Both the position numbers and the translations under genes were made by a program. From Microlunatus flavus (lineage in GTDB: Bacteria; Actinomycetota; Actinomycetes; Propionibacteriales; Propionibacteriaceae), in contig NZ_FOFA01000003.1 of assembly GCF_900110855.1 (NCBI RefSeq), positions 248,001 to 312,000 of the forward strand: DNA of 64,000 nucleotides, written 5' to 3'. How positions within the stretch are numbered: the first letter of the stretch is position 1; each line of letters starts with the position of its first letter. The notes beneath the pieces are model-generated. The model worked only from the letters and a program-made list of their open reading frames with translations. It was not told the origin of the DNA and searched no databases. Shown here piece after piece: positions 8,886-17,204 of the stretch.

Positions 8886-10277
8886 TCAGGCGGGGAGGGG
8901 GTCGAGCAGGCGGGCCGCGACGCCGAGCACGAGGTCGTCGTCGAGGGCCGGGGCGAGGACCATGAGGCTGACGGGCCGGCCGTCCTCGGTGGTGCCGGCG
9001 GGCACGGCGACCGCGCAGAGGTCGAGCAGGTTGCCGAAGTGCGTGTAGTGGCCGAGCACGGTGTTGGTGGCGACGGGGTCGGCCAGCACCTCGGGCACGG
9101 TGAAGGTCGTGCCGACACTCGGCAGGACGAGGACGTCCATCGTCTCGAAGAGGCGGGCGACCTCGGCCTTGAGCTCGGCGAGGCGGTACTGCGCCCGGAA
9201 CACGTCCGTCGCGCTGAACCGCGCGCCGCCGCTGATGATCTGCTCCACCACCGGGAGCACGTCGGCGCGGTGCTCGTCGAGGAAGTCGCCGAACTCCACC
9301 AGCCGTTCCGCGACCCAGGGGCCCGCGTAGAGCAGCTCGCCGGCGGCGAGGAAGGGCGCGAGGGGCGGGGTGAGGGTCGAGAAGGCCCGGGCGACCGCGG
9401 TCCGGGCGGCGTGGTGCGCGTCGGCCATGGCCGTGTCGCCGAAGAAGGAGAGCTCGGCCTCGTCGGGCAGCCCGACGCGGAGCCGGGCCGGGTCGTCGGC
9501 GCGGCGGCGCCGCGGCCGGCTCCACGGGTCGCGCTCGTCGACCCCCGCCATCAGCCCGAGCACCAGCCTCAGGTCGTCGACGTCGGCGGCGACCAGGCTC
9601 AAGCAGTCCAGGGACCGGCACGCGGGCACGAGGCCGACGGTGCTGAGCAGGCCGCGCGAGGGCTTGAAGCCGAGCACCCCGTTGAGAGCCGGCGGGACGC
9701 GGCCCGAGCCGGCGGTGTCGGTGGCCACGGCGAAGGGCACCTCGCCCAGGGCCACCGCGAGCGCGGACCCGGAGCTCGAGCCGCCCGAGATCAGGTCGTC
9801 GCCGAAGACGCTGCGCGGGACCGTGTACGGCGTCCGGGTGCCGTTGAGCCCGGTGGCGAACTGGTCGAGGTTCGTCTTGCCGAGGCAGATCGCGCCCGCG
9901 TCGAGCAGGCGCTGGACCGCCGGGGCGGTGCCCCCCGGCTCGTACGCGTACGCCGGGCAGGCGAGGGTGGTCGCGAAACCGGCGACGTCGATGCTGTCCT
10001 TCACCGCGAAGGGGACGCCGTAGAGCGGCAGGTCGCTCGCGCCGGGCGTGGCTTCGAGCTCGGCGGCGCGCCGCCGGGCCGCCGCCGCGTCGACGCTGAT
10101 CCAGGTGCCGTCGTCGCCGCGTCGCTCGACCGTCTCCAGCACGGTCGCGACGTGGGCGGACGGCGACCGCGACCCGTCGCGGTACGACGCGAGCAGCTCG
10201 GCGACGGACGGCCCGCGCACGGGGCCACGCCCCGAGCTCGTCGTCGGCTTGTCCCTCGTCGCCCCCGCGGTCGTCAT
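8886..10277 (-). CDS. atzF: Allophanate hydrolase, amidase domain only
   Basis: Amidase-signature enzyme predicted to hydrolyse allophanate. Counting from the upstream TTG at 10295, the Lys/cis-Ser/Ser triad is K99 (PFAVKDSID), S173 (ISGGSSSGS) and S197 (TDTAGSGRV); subtract 6 for the start used here. These spacings (74 and 24) equal those of AtzF (K91/S165/S189). NGTRTPY.VPRS and VPACRSLDCLSL are also allophanate-hydrolase signatures. At about 463 residues it ends where the ~130-residue C-terminal domain of the usual ~600-residue enzyme would begin; that domain is encoded at 5989-6486. I prefer ATG 10277 because TTG 10295 falls inside a perfect palindromic operator. Confidence 0.88.
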   Translation of the reverse strand: MTTAGATRDKPTTSSGRGPVRGPSVAELLASYRDGSRSPSAHVATVLETVERRGDDGTWISVDAAAARRRAAELEATPGASDLPLYGVPFAVKDSIDVAGFATTLACPAYAYEPGGTAPAVQRLLDAGAICLGKTNLDQFATGLNGTRTPYTVPRSVFGDDLISGGSSSGSALAVALGEVPFAVATDTAGSGRVPPALNGVLGFKPSRGLLSTVGLVPACRSLDCLSLVAADVDDLRLVLGLMAGVDERDPWSRPRRRRADDPARLRVGLPDEAELSFFGDTAMADAHHAARTAVARAFSTLTPPLAPFLAAGELLYAGPWVAERLVEFGDFLDEHRADVLPVVEQIISGGARFSATDVFRAQYRLAELKAEVARLFETMDVLVLPSVGTTFTVPEVLADPVATNTVLGHYTHFGNLLDLCAVAVPAGTTEDGRPVSLMVLAPALDDDLVLGVAARLLDPLPA

Positions 10278-10284
10278 GTCGTCT

Positions 10285-10296
10285 ATTGTCGACAAT
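10285..10296. promoter_or_regulatory. Candidate GntR/FCD operator, ATTGTCGACAAT
   Basis: A perfect 12-bp palindrome 8 bases upstream of the atzF start, containing TTGTCGACAA, the kind of T-N-GT..AC-N-A site bound by FCD-subfamily GntR regulators. The gene next to it encodes such a regulator. Binding here would block initiation of the biuret operon. Confidence 0.6.
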
Positions 10297-10367
10297 TTGC
10301 TGTTGCGGCCGGGCTTCCTCGGCGTTACGAGCCTGTTAGGCCCTCCGCACCGGCAGAGCCGGAGGGC

Positions 10368-11024
10368 TCAGAGGAAGCGTGTGCTCCCGTGGTGGCTGAC
10401 GGCGTGCAGCACGGCGTCGACGTCGTTGCCGCGGATCGCGTCGACGAGGTCCTGGTGCCGGCGCAGCCCGGCCTCGGGCCCGACCGCGTGCGCCTCGCGG
10501 CGCAGGTTCGACGCCATCGGGCGCTGCGGCTTGAGCAGCACCGGCTCGAGGGCGAGGTCGAGCTGCCGGTTGCCGGCGAGCGCGACGACCTCGGCGTGGA
10601 AGGCGCGGTGGGCGTCGTCCTTGGTGAGCTCGTCGCCGTCGCGCTGCGCGACGCGCATCTGGTCGAGGAACCCCTGCAGCCGCGCCAGCCGCGCGTCGTC
10701 GGGAGGGGGGTCCATCGGGAAGGTGGTGCGGACCGCGTGCACCTCGAGGGCGAGCCGGATGCCGAACAGCTGCTCCACGTCGGTGGCGCTGAGCTCGGTG
10801 ACGCGGGCCCCGCGTCGCGGGACGTGCTCGACCAGGCCCTGCTGGGCGAGCACGCGCAGGGCCTCGCGCAGCGGCGGTCGGCTGATCGAGAACCGGGCGA
10901 CGACCTGCTCCTCGACCAGCCGCTCCCCGGGCTGCAGCGCGCCGGAGAGGATCTCCTCGCGCAGCTGCCGGGTCGCGACCTCGACGAGGCTGGGGGCGTG
11001 CAGCCCCACGGCTGGATCGAGCAC
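10368..11024 (-). CDS. GntR-family regulator, FCD subfamily
   Basis: A 218-residue regulator. The N-terminal winged helix is VEVATRQLREEILSGALQPGERLVEEQ..ARFSISRPPLREALRVLAQQGLVEHVPRRG, and the C-terminal region is an all-helical FCD ligand domain (DVEQLFGIRLALEVHAV, then HRAFHAEVVALAGNRQL with the metal-site His). It precedes the biuret operon on the same strand, and the palindrome between them is its probable target. Start choice: GTG 11024 has GAGGGG 6 bases upstream and gives normal FCD length. A GTG at 11075 in frame is the alternative. Ligand unknown; biuret or allophanate is a reasonable guess. Confidence 0.85.
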   Translation of the reverse strand: MLDPAVGLHAPSLVEVATRQLREEILSGALQPGERLVEEQVVARFSISRPPLREALRVLAQQGLVEHVPRRGARVTELSATDVEQLFGIRLALEVHAVRTTFPMDPPPDDARLARLQGFLDQMRVAQRDGDELTKDDAHRAFHAEVVALAGNRQLDLALEPVLLKPQRPMASNLRREAHAVGPEAGLRRHQDLVDAIRGNDVDAVLHAVSHHGSTRFL

Positions 11025-11148
11025 CCACGTCCCCTCGGCTGTCGGTCCGACCAGCGGACGGTCGTCGGTCGGCACTGCCAGTAGACCATCGCCGGAGGCC
11101 CGTCGCCGTCCCGATGAGTCCGCCCGCCGGGCGGGGTCCATCCGGGGC

Positions 11149-11790
11149 ATGGGACTCATCCACATCGAGATGTTCGCCACCCTCGACCTCGTCGCCCAGG
11201 CGCCGGGCGGTCCCGAGGAGGACCCCGAGGGCGGTTTCGCGCACGGCGGCTGGCAGGCGCCGCTGGTCGACGAGGTGTCCGGGGCGCAGATCGCGGCGGC
11301 GTACGAGGGCACCGACGCGCTCCTGCTCGGGCGCCGGACCTACGACATCTTCGCCGCGTACTGGCCCCACCAGGCCGGCGGCCCGGACGACGCGTTCGCG
11401 GCGCTGTTCAACCGGATCCCCAAGTACGTGGCCTCGCGCGGCACGCCCGAGCTGGCCTGGGCCGGTTCCTCGCTGCTCGGGCCCGACCTCCCGGCCGCGG
11501 TGCGCGCGGTGCGCGAGCGCCACGAGCACGTCACCGTGGTCGGCAGCCTGGACCTGGTGCAGACGCTGCTGCGCGAGCGGCTCTTCGACCGGCTCGACCT
11601 GTGGCTGCACCCGATCGTCCTGGGGACCGGCAAGACGCTGTTCGCGGGCGGCGCCGTGCCCACGAGCCTCCGGCTGCTGGAGCCGCCGGCGGCCGGCGGG
11701 CAGGGCACGGTCCTGCTCCGCTACGCCCGGGCCGAGGGAGTTCCGGCCTCCGGGGACATGACGGCGCCCGAGCGCGGGGCGGTGGGCTGA
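11149..11790 (+). CDS. Dihydrofolate reductase-family (RibD C-terminal fold) protein
   Basis: A 213-residue protein of the large RibD_C/DHFR-like superfamily: IHIEMFATLDLVAQAPG at the start, DALLLGRRTYDIFAAYWP in the middle (GRxTYE-like motif), KYVASRGTPELAWAGSSLL, VVGSLDLVQTLLRERLFDRL and LWLHPIVLGTGKTLFAGG at the end. Members bind NADPH, but most stand-alone ones have no assigned substrate. ATG 11149 is the first start giving the conserved N-terminus. It is transcribed away from the GntR gene and ends 10 bases from the convergent DUF3253 gene. No true folate role is implied. Confidence 0.85.
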   Translation: MGLIHIEMFATLDLVAQAPGGPEEDPEGGFAHGGWQAPLVDEVSGAQIAAAYEGTDALLLGRRTYDIFAAYWPHQAGGPDDAFAALFNRIPKYVASRGTPELAWAGSSLLGPDLPAAVRAVRERHEHVTVVGSLDLVQTLLRERLFDRLDLWLHPIVLGTGKTLFAGGAVPTSLRLLEPPAAGGQGTVLLRYARAEGVPASGDMTAPERGAVG

Positions 11791-11800
11791 CGACGACCGG

Positions 11801-12082
11801 TCAGCGCGCGGCGTCGAACCCGGGGGCACGGGCGATGCGCACCGGACCCCGGGCGGTGCGGACGTCGACGCGCTCGCCGCGCTGGCGGACCTCGACGACG
11901 CCCTCGTCGGCGAGCCGCGCCGCGACCTCGCGGGCCAGCGGCATCGCCGCACGCCAGGTGTCGCCCCCGACGGCCCGGGCGGCGTCGCTGGGGCAGATGG
12001 TGCTGGTCGCCGCCCGCCGCGCGAGGAGGTCGAGCACCGCCGCGCGGAGTCGCCCGTCCAGGTCGCCCTCGCCCTCGGTCAC
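11801..12082 (-). CDS. DUF3253 family small winged-helix-like protein
   Basis: A 93-residue protein: LRAAVLDLLARRAATSTICPSDAARAVGGDTWRAAMPLAREVAARLADEGVVEV, then RQRGERVDVRTARGPVRIAR. This is the DUF3253 pattern, with a helix-turn-helix-like layout (TICPSDAARAVGG..W) and a C-terminal beta hairpin resembling a wing. No function is established for the family. GTG 12082 follows TACGGT by exactly 6 bases, so it is probably leaderless. It is divergent from the DUF948 gene across an 87-base gap that holds one such promoter for each gene. Confidence 0.8.
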   Translation of the reverse strand: MTEGEGDLDGRLRAAVLDLLARRAATSTICPSDAARAVGGDTWRAAMPLAREVAARLADEGVVEVRQRGERVDVRTARGPVRIARAPGFDAAR

Positions 12083-12088
12083 CCACCC

Positions 12089-12094
12089 ACCGTA
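12089..12094 (-). promoter_or_regulatory. Leaderless-type -10 box of the DUF3253 gene (TACGGT)
   Basis: Read on the minus strand, TACGGT (12094 to 12089), 6 bases, then GTG at 12082. Same geometry as the other leaderless starts here. Confidence 0.55.
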
Positions 12095-12157
12095 GGAGCA
12101 GGGCGAGGGGCCGGGCCCGGGCTCCGAAAGGGCGACGGTGAGGGTCGTCCCACGCGC

Positions 12158-12163
12158 TAACCT
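12158..12163 (+). promoter_or_regulatory. Leaderless-type -10 box of the DUF948 gene (TAACCT)
   Basis: TAACCT, 6 bases, then GTG 12170. It faces the promoter at 12089-12094, so the two genes have back-to-back leaderless promoters 63 bases apart. Confidence 0.55.
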
Positions 12164-12169
12164 CCTCCG

Positions 12170-12700
12170 GTGACCCTCGGACAGATCGCCGGCCTGCTGG
12201 CCGCGCTCGCCTGCGTGGGCCTCGTGGTCTTCCTCGCCGTGCCCCTGCTCAAGCTCGGCCGCGTGCTCGACGAGCTGCGCGTGACCGTGCGCGACCTCGG
12301 GCAGGAGACGGTGCCGATCCTGACCGAGCTGCAGGGCACCGTCCGGGCGACGAACGAGGAGCTGTCCAAGCTCAGCCTCGTGACCGCCGACGTCGCCAAG
12401 GTCAGCGCGAACGCCAGCCTGGTCAGCGACAACGCCGCCCAGCTCTCGGGCATCGTCAACGCGACCGTCGCCAAGCCGCTGGTCAAGACCGCGGCCCTGG
12501 GTCACGGCCTGCGCCAGGCGGTGCGCCGCAGCGCGACCGACGACCCGGACGGCCGCCGCAGCGAGCGCCGGGCCCGGCGGGCCCGCGTCAAGCTGGCCAT
12601 GGCCGAGCGGGAGGCCGAGCTGCGCGCCCTCACCGGCACGCCCGGCCAGCCCGGTCAGCCCGGGGAGCGAGCTACCGGGCGGCCGAGCCGCGAGGACTGA
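12170..12700 (+). CDS. DUF948 membrane-anchored protein
   Basis: A 176-residue protein with one N-terminal membrane segment (about 5-28: AGLLAALACVGLVVFLAVPLL). A helical region follows (VLDELRVTVRDLGQETVPILTELQGTVRATNEELSKL) that looks like the DUF948 coiled coil. The C-terminal tail is highly charged (RRSERRARRARVKLAMAEREAEL) and ends in a Gly/Pro linker. DUF948 genes commonly sit directly before alaS in actinobacteria, as here (41-base gap). Function is unknown; topology suggests a membrane-tethered coiled coil. Confidence 0.85.
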   Translation: MTLGQIAGLLAALACVGLVVFLAVPLLKLGRVLDELRVTVRDLGQETVPILTELQGTVRATNEELSKLSLVTADVAKVSANASLVSDNAAQLSGIVNATVAKPLVKTAALGHGLRQAVRRSATDDPDGRRSERRARRARVKLAMAEREAELRALTGTPGQPGQPGERATGRPSRED

Positions 12701-12741
12701 CCCCGACCGCCGACACACCACTTCCCACGAGGACCTTGATC

Positions 12742-15429
12742 ATGAGAACCGCCGAGATCCGGCGCCGCTTCCTGGACTACTTCGCCGCGCGCGGCCACCA
12801 GGTCGTCCCGTCGGCGCCGCTGCTCTACAACGACCCCACCCTGCTGTTCGTCAACGCGGGGATGGTGCCCTTCAAGCCCTACTTCACCGGGGCCGAGACC
12901 GCGCCGTACGACCGCGCGACGTCGGTGCAGAAGTGCGTGCGCACCCTCGACATCGAGGAGGTGGGCAAGACCACCCGCCACGGCACGTTCTTCCAGATGA
13001 ACGGCAACTTCTCCTTCGGCGACTACTTCAAGGCCGAGGCCATCCGCTTCGCCTGGGAGCTCGTCACCGGCAGCCAGGACGACGGCTTCCTCGGCTTCGA
13101 CCCCAACCGCGTCTGGGTCACCGTGCTGCACTCCGACGACGAGGCGGCCGGGCTCTGGGAGAACATCGCCGGGCTGCCGCCCGAGCGGATCCAGCGTCGC
13201 GGGCTGCTCGACAACTACTGGAACATGGGCATCCCCGGTCCCGGCGGGCCCTGCAGCGAGATCTACTACGACCGCGGCCCGGAGTACGGGCGCGAGGGCG
13301 GTCCGGTCGTCGACGAGGACCGCTACCTCGAGATCTGGAACCTCGTGTTCATGCAGGAGGAGCTCTCGGTCGTCCGCGCCAAGGACGACTTCGACGTGCT
13401 CGCCGACCTGCCCCGCAAGAACATCGACACCGGCATGGGCCTCGAGCGCGTCGCGACGCTGCTCCAGGGGGTCGACAACCTCTACGAGATCGACGAGGTC
13501 GTCGGCGTCCTCAACCGTGCCGCGGAGCTGTCCGGCAAGACGTACGGGCGCCACGAGCCGGGTCAGCCCGGTCACGAGGACGACGTCCGCCTGCGGGTCG
13601 TCGCCGACCACGTCCGCTCCGGGCTGATGCTCATCGCCGACGGCGTCACGCCGGGCAACGAGGCGCGCGGCTACGTGCTGCGCCGCCTGCTGCGCCGCGT
13701 GGTGCGCTCGATGCGCCTGCTGGGCGTCACCGACCCGGTGCTGCCCGAGCTGCTGCCGGTGAGCCGCGACGTGATGAAGGCGTCCTACCCGGAGGTCGAG
13801 CGCGACTGGGAGCGGATCGCCGCGATCGCGTACGCGGAGGAGGAGGCGTTCCGGCGCACCCTCGTCTCCGGCACGCAGATCTTCGACGTCGCCGTCTCCG
13901 ACACCCGCAAGGACGGCGGCACCACGCTGAGCGGCGACCGCGCGTTCCAGCTGCACGACACGTACGGCTTCCCCATCGACCTCACCCTCGAGATGGCCTC
14001 GGAGCAGGGCCTCAGCGTCGACGCCGACGGCTTCCGCCGGCTGATGGCGGAGCAGAAGGCGCGCGCGAAGGCCGACGCCAAGAGCAAGAAGGCCGGCGCG
14101 CAGGCGGTCGAGGTCTACCGCGAGCTGCGGGCGGCCGGCGTCACGCCGTTCACCGGCTACTCCGAGCTGGCGAGCGAGACCAGCGTGCGCGGCATCGTCG
14201 TCGACGGCGAGCTCGTCCCGGGCGCGTCCGAGGGCGACGTCGTCGAGCTCGTGCTGGAGCGCACCCCCTTCTACGCCGAGTCCGGCGGCCAGGACTCCGA
14301 CGCCGGCACGATCACCGGCGACGGCTTCGAGCTCGAGGTCGTCGACGTCCAGCGCCCGGTCAAGGGCCTGGTCGTGCACCGCGTCCGGGTGACGCGCGGC
14401 GAGCTGCAGTCGGGCACCGACGTCCTCGCGCAGGTCGACGGCGAGTGGCGCCTCGGCGCCTGCCAGGCGCACTCGGGCACCCACGTGATGCACGCGGCGC
14501 TGCGCCAGGTGCTCGGCCCGACCGCGCTGCAGAGCGGCTCGTACAACAAGCCCGGCTACCTGCGCCTCGACTTCGCCTGGCAGGGCGGGCTGTCGCAGAC
14601 GACCCGTACCGACGTGGAGGAGGCGGCCAACCGCGCGATCCGGGCCGACCTGGACGTCTCGGCCACGTACATGCCGCTGGCGACCGCGCGCGAGATCGGC
14701 GCGCTGGCGCTGTTCGGCGAGACCTACGACGAGGAGGTCCGCGTCGTCGAGATGGGCGGGCCCTGGTCGCGTGAGCTCTGCGGTGGCACGCACGTGCAGC
14801 ACTCCTCGCAGATCGGCCTGGTCACGCTCACCGCCGAGTCGAGCGTGGGCTCGGGCGTGCGGCGCGTCGAGGCGTTCGTGGGCATCGAGGCGTTCCGCTA
14901 CCTGGCCGCCGAGCGCACGCTCGTGCACGGGCTGACCGAGACGCTGAAGGTCCAGCCGGACCAGCTCGTCGACCGCGTCGGCCGGCTGGTCGCGCAGCTC
15001 AAGGACGCGGAGCGGCAGGTCGCCGAGCTGCGCAGCCGCGAGGTGCTGGCCCAGGCCGGAGCGATCGCCGCGCGCGGGCACGACATGTGGGGCGTGGAGT
15101 ACATCAGCCACGCGGCACCGGGGCTCGCCGGCAACGACCTGCGCTCGCTCGCCCTCGAGGTGCGCAACCGCGTCCAGGACCGGGCCGCGGTCGTCGCCGT
15201 CGTGGGCGGCAGCGCGGACAAGCCGAGCGTCGTCGTCGTCACCACCGAGGGCGCGCGCAACCGTCGCCTCTCGGCCGGCGACCTCGTGCGCGTCGCGAGC
15301 GAGACCCTCGGCGGACGCGGCGGCGGCAAGCCCGACGTCGCGCAGGGCGGCGGTTCCGACGGGACCAAGACCCAGGACGCGCTGACCGCGGTCGAGCACG
15401 CGATCGGCCACACCCTGCAGAGCGCATGA
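12742..15429 (+). CDS. alaS: Alanyl-tRNA synthetase
   Basis: An 895-residue class IIa synthetase for tRNA-Ala. The catalytic core starts with RRRFLDYFAARGH and contains HGTFFQMNGNFSFGDYFK (motif 2 region). The tRNA-recognition region follows (VADHVRSGLMLIADGVTPGNEARGYVLRRLLRR). The editing domain carries the zinc-binding residues H577, H581 (HSGTH), C680 and H684 (CGGTH). The C-Ala domain ends with GGRGGGKPDVAQGGG, diagnostic for AlaRS. ATG 12742 has CGAGGA 8 bases upstream; an in-frame TTG at 12736 is less likely. Order alaS-ruvX-mltG-aroE is the conserved actinobacterial arrangement. Confidence 0.98.
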   Translation: MRTAEIRRRFLDYFAARGHQVVPSAPLLYNDPTLLFVNAGMVPFKPYFTGAETAPYDRATSVQKCVRTLDIEEVGKTTRHGTFFQMNGNFSFGDYFKAEAIRFAWELVTGSQDDGFLGFDPNRVWVTVLHSDDEAAGLWENIAGLPPERIQRRGLLDNYWNMGIPGPGGPCSEIYYDRGPEYGREGGPVVDEDRYLEIWNLVFMQEELSVVRAKDDFDVLADLPRKNIDTGMGLERVATLLQGVDNLYEIDEVVGVLNRAAELSGKTYGRHEPGQPGHEDDVRLRVVADHVRSGLMLIADGVTPGNEARGYVLRRLLRRVVRSMRLLGVTDPVLPELLPVSRDVMKASYPEVERDWERIAAIAYAEEEAFRRTLVSGTQIFDVAVSDTRKDGGTTLSGDRAFQLHDTYGFPIDLTLEMASEQGLSVDADGFRRLMAEQKARAKADAKSKKAGAQAVEVYRELRAAGVTPFTGYSELASETSVRGIVVDGELVPGASEGDVVELVLERTPFYAESGGQDSDAGTITGDGFELEVVDVQRPVKGLVVHRVRVTRGELQSGTDVLAQVDGEWRLGACQAHSGTHVMHAALRQVLGPTALQSGSYNKPGYLRLDFAWQGGLSQTTRTDVEEAANRAIRADLDVSATYMPLATAREIGALALFGETYDEEVRVVEMGGPWSRELCGGTHVQHSSQIGLVTLTAESSVGSGVRRVEAFVGIEAFRYLAAERTLVHGLTETLKVQPDQLVDRVGRLVAQLKDAERQVAELRSREVLAQAGAIAARGHDMWGVEYISHAAPGLAGNDLRSLALEVRNRVQDRAAVVAVVGGSADKPSVVVVTTEGARNRRLSAGDLVRVASETLGGRGGGKPDVAQGGGSDGTKTQDALTAVEHAIGHTLQSA

Positions 15430-15518
15430 CGCTCCCTGAGCTTGTCGAAGGGCCTCGAAGAGGTCAGCGTCCTCGGGAGAGACGCGGGAGCTCTGACGAG
15501 CCCTTCGACGAGCTCAGG
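15430..15518. repeat. Dispersed repeat pair, inverted, between alaS and ruvX
   Basis: Two units of a short dispersed repeat in opposite orientation: 15430-15452 (reverse complement CCCTTCGACAAGCTCAGGG) and 15501-15518 (CCCTTCGACGAGCTCAGG). They could form a stem with a loop of about 48 bases. The same core occurs twice inside carB at 41541-41578. It fills most of the 100-base alaS-ruvX gap; no promoter is evident there. Confidence 0.8.
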
Positions 15519-15529
15519 CCGCGTTCTCG

Positions 15530-15988
15530 ATGAGCTTTCGCCGGGGCACCCGGGTCGGGATCGACTGGGGCGACGCGCGGATCGGGGTCGCGCGGTGCGA
15601 CCCCGACGGCGTCCTCGCCACGCCGTACGCGACCGTGCGGGCGGGGGAGCGGGAGGTCGACGACCTGCTCGCGGTGCTGGTCGAGCTGGAGCCGATCGAG
15701 GTGGTCGTCGGGCTGCCGACGACGCTGGCCGGCACCGAGGGGCCGGCGGCGCAGAAGGTCCGGGTGCGCGCCACGGGGCTCGCCTCGCGCACCGAGGTCC
15801 CGGTGCGGCTGGTCGACGAACGGCTGACCACCGTCGAGGTCTCGCGGCGGATGCGGGAGGGCGGCCGTCGGGCGAAGGACCAGCGCAGCGTCATCGACGC
15901 GGCCGCGGCGGCGGCGATCCTGGAGCACGCGCTGGGCGTCGAACGTTCCAGGGGTGAGCCACCCGGGGAGTTAGTCTTGCCGCGCTGA
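15530..15988 (+). CDS. ruvX: RuvX/YqgF-family RNase H-fold nuclease
   Basis: A 152-residue protein of the YqgF family, annotated as a putative Holliday-junction resolvase and implicated in 16S rRNA 5' maturation. Motifs are the N-terminal GIDWGDARIGVA with the first catalytic Asp, EVVVGLPTTLAGTEGPAA in the centre, VPVRLVDERLTTVEVSRRM, and the C-terminal DQRSVIDAAAAAAILEHAL containing the last catalytic Asp. It lies between alaS and mltG as in most actinobacteria. ATG 15530 gives the canonical N-terminus. Confidence 0.95.
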   Translation: MSFRRGTRVGIDWGDARIGVARCDPDGVLATPYATVRAGEREVDDLLAVLVELEPIEVVVGLPTTLAGTEGPAAQKVRVRATGLASRTEVPVRLVDERLTTVEVSRRMREGGRRAKDQRSVIDAAAAAAILEHALGVERSRGEPPGELVLPR

Positions 15989-16082
15989 CCATCTCCAGCG
16001 CCCCGCCCGAACCACCTGCTGCACCACTCGCCTGAACCCTGCCCCCGGGGCGAGCCGCCGACCCGAGGAGGACGCGCCGACC

Positions 16083-17204
16083 GTGTCGTCGATGCTCGAA
16101 CCCGACACCAAGCCGAGTGCCGCCAAGGAGATCCTGCACCAGGGCAAGGGCTGCTTCGCCGTGCTGCTGGCCCTGGCCGTGCTGGTCGGGGGCGGCTGGT
16201 TCGTCTACACGCAGGGCAAGTCGCTGATGGACAGCTTCGGCGAGACCCCCGACTACACGGGCCGCGGCGTCGCCCCGATCACGGTGACCATCCCGGCCGG
16301 CGCGACCCTGGACGAGATCGGGTCGGTGCTCAAGAAGGACGACGTCATCAAGTCGACGCAGGCCTGGGACTCGGCCGTCGCCTCCGAGGAGCGCGCGACG
16401 AGCGTGCAGCCCGGGCGCTACCTGATGCGCACCCAGATGCCGGCCATCGACGCGCTCCGGCTCCTCATCAACCCGGGGGAGTCGCGCGTCCGCGCGCAGT
16501 TCACCATCCCCGAGGGGCTGCGGCTGTCGCAGCAGATCGACGCGCTGGTCAAGGGCACCAAGATCAAGCGGTCCGCGTTCGAGAAGGCGCTGAAGAAGCC
16601 CAAGTCGATCGGCCTGCCGTCCTACGCCAAGGGCAACGCCGAGGGCTTCCTCTTCCCCGACACCTACGAGCTGACGGCGGACGCGACGGCGACCTCGACG
16701 CTGAAGCAGATGGTCGACGAGTACAAGGCCGTCACCGGCGACATCGACCTGCAGGCCGCGGCGAAGAAGCTCGACCGCAGCCCCTACCAGGTGCTGACCG
16801 TGGCGAGCATCATCGAGCGCGAGGTCAACCAGGACCAGTACCGCGCCAAGGTCGCGCGGGTCCTCTACAACCGCCTCGACGACGGCATGAAGCTCGGGCT
16901 CGACTCGACGGTCATCTACGCCGAGAAGCTCAACACCAACACCACCACGCCGAAGGACCGCGACAGCGACTCGAAGTACAACACCTACAAGCGCAAGGGC
17001 CTGCCGCCCGGCCCGATCTCCGCGCCCGGCAAGGCCGCGCTGGAGGCGGCGGCCAACCCCGAGCCGGGCAAGTGGCTGTACTTCACCACGGTCAACTTCG
17101 ACACCGGCGAGACGAAGTTCGCCGAGACCGACGCGGAGTTCCGGCAGATCGTCAAGGAGTTCCAGGGCTGGTGCCAGAGCAACCCCGGCCGCTGTGACAG
17201 CTGA
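16083..17204 (+). CDS. mltG: Endolytic murein transglycosylase MltG
   Basis: A 373-residue membrane-anchored lytic transglycosylase (YceG family) that cleaves nascent glycan strands and helps set their length. One membrane segment (about 25-43: CFAVLLALAVLVGGGWFVY) is followed by a LysM-like region (ITVTIPAGATLDEIGSVLKK). The catalytic domain follows, with GFLFPDTYEL and VLTVASIIEREV, where Glu245 is the catalytic acid by analogy with E. coli Glu218. GLPPGPISAPGKAALEAAANP is the conserved C-terminal signature. The start is a GTG with AGGAGG upstream. It overlaps aroE by 11 bases. Confidence 0.96.
   Translation: MSSMLEPDTKPSAAKEILHQGKGCFAVLLALAVLVGGGWFVYTQGKSLMDSFGETPDYTGRGVAPITVTIPAGATLDEIGSVLKKDDVIKSTQAWDSAVASEERATSVQPGRYLMRTQMPAIDALRLLINPGESRVRAQFTIPEGLRLSQQIDALVKGTKIKRSAFEKALKKPKSIGLPSYAKGNAEGFLFPDTYELTADATATSTLKQMVDEYKAVTGDIDLQAAAKKLDRSPYQVLTVASIIEREVNQDQYRAKVARVLYNRLDDGMKLGLDSTVIYAEKLNTNTTTPKDRDSDSKYNTYKRKGLPPGPISAPGKAALEAAANPEPGKWLYFTTVNFDTGETKFAETDAEFRQIVKEFQGWCQSNPGRCDS

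Noticed and set aside
10278-10295. TTG 10295 as start of atzF
   Set aside because: It falls inside the palindromic operator and adds only six non-conserved residues; ATG 10277 is preferred.
6654-11084. A 1476-codon open frame on the plus strand across the biuret operon
   Set aside because: It is antisense to five genes with clear family motifs; its translation is Arg/Gly/Glu-rich low complexity, the usual third-position GC artefact.
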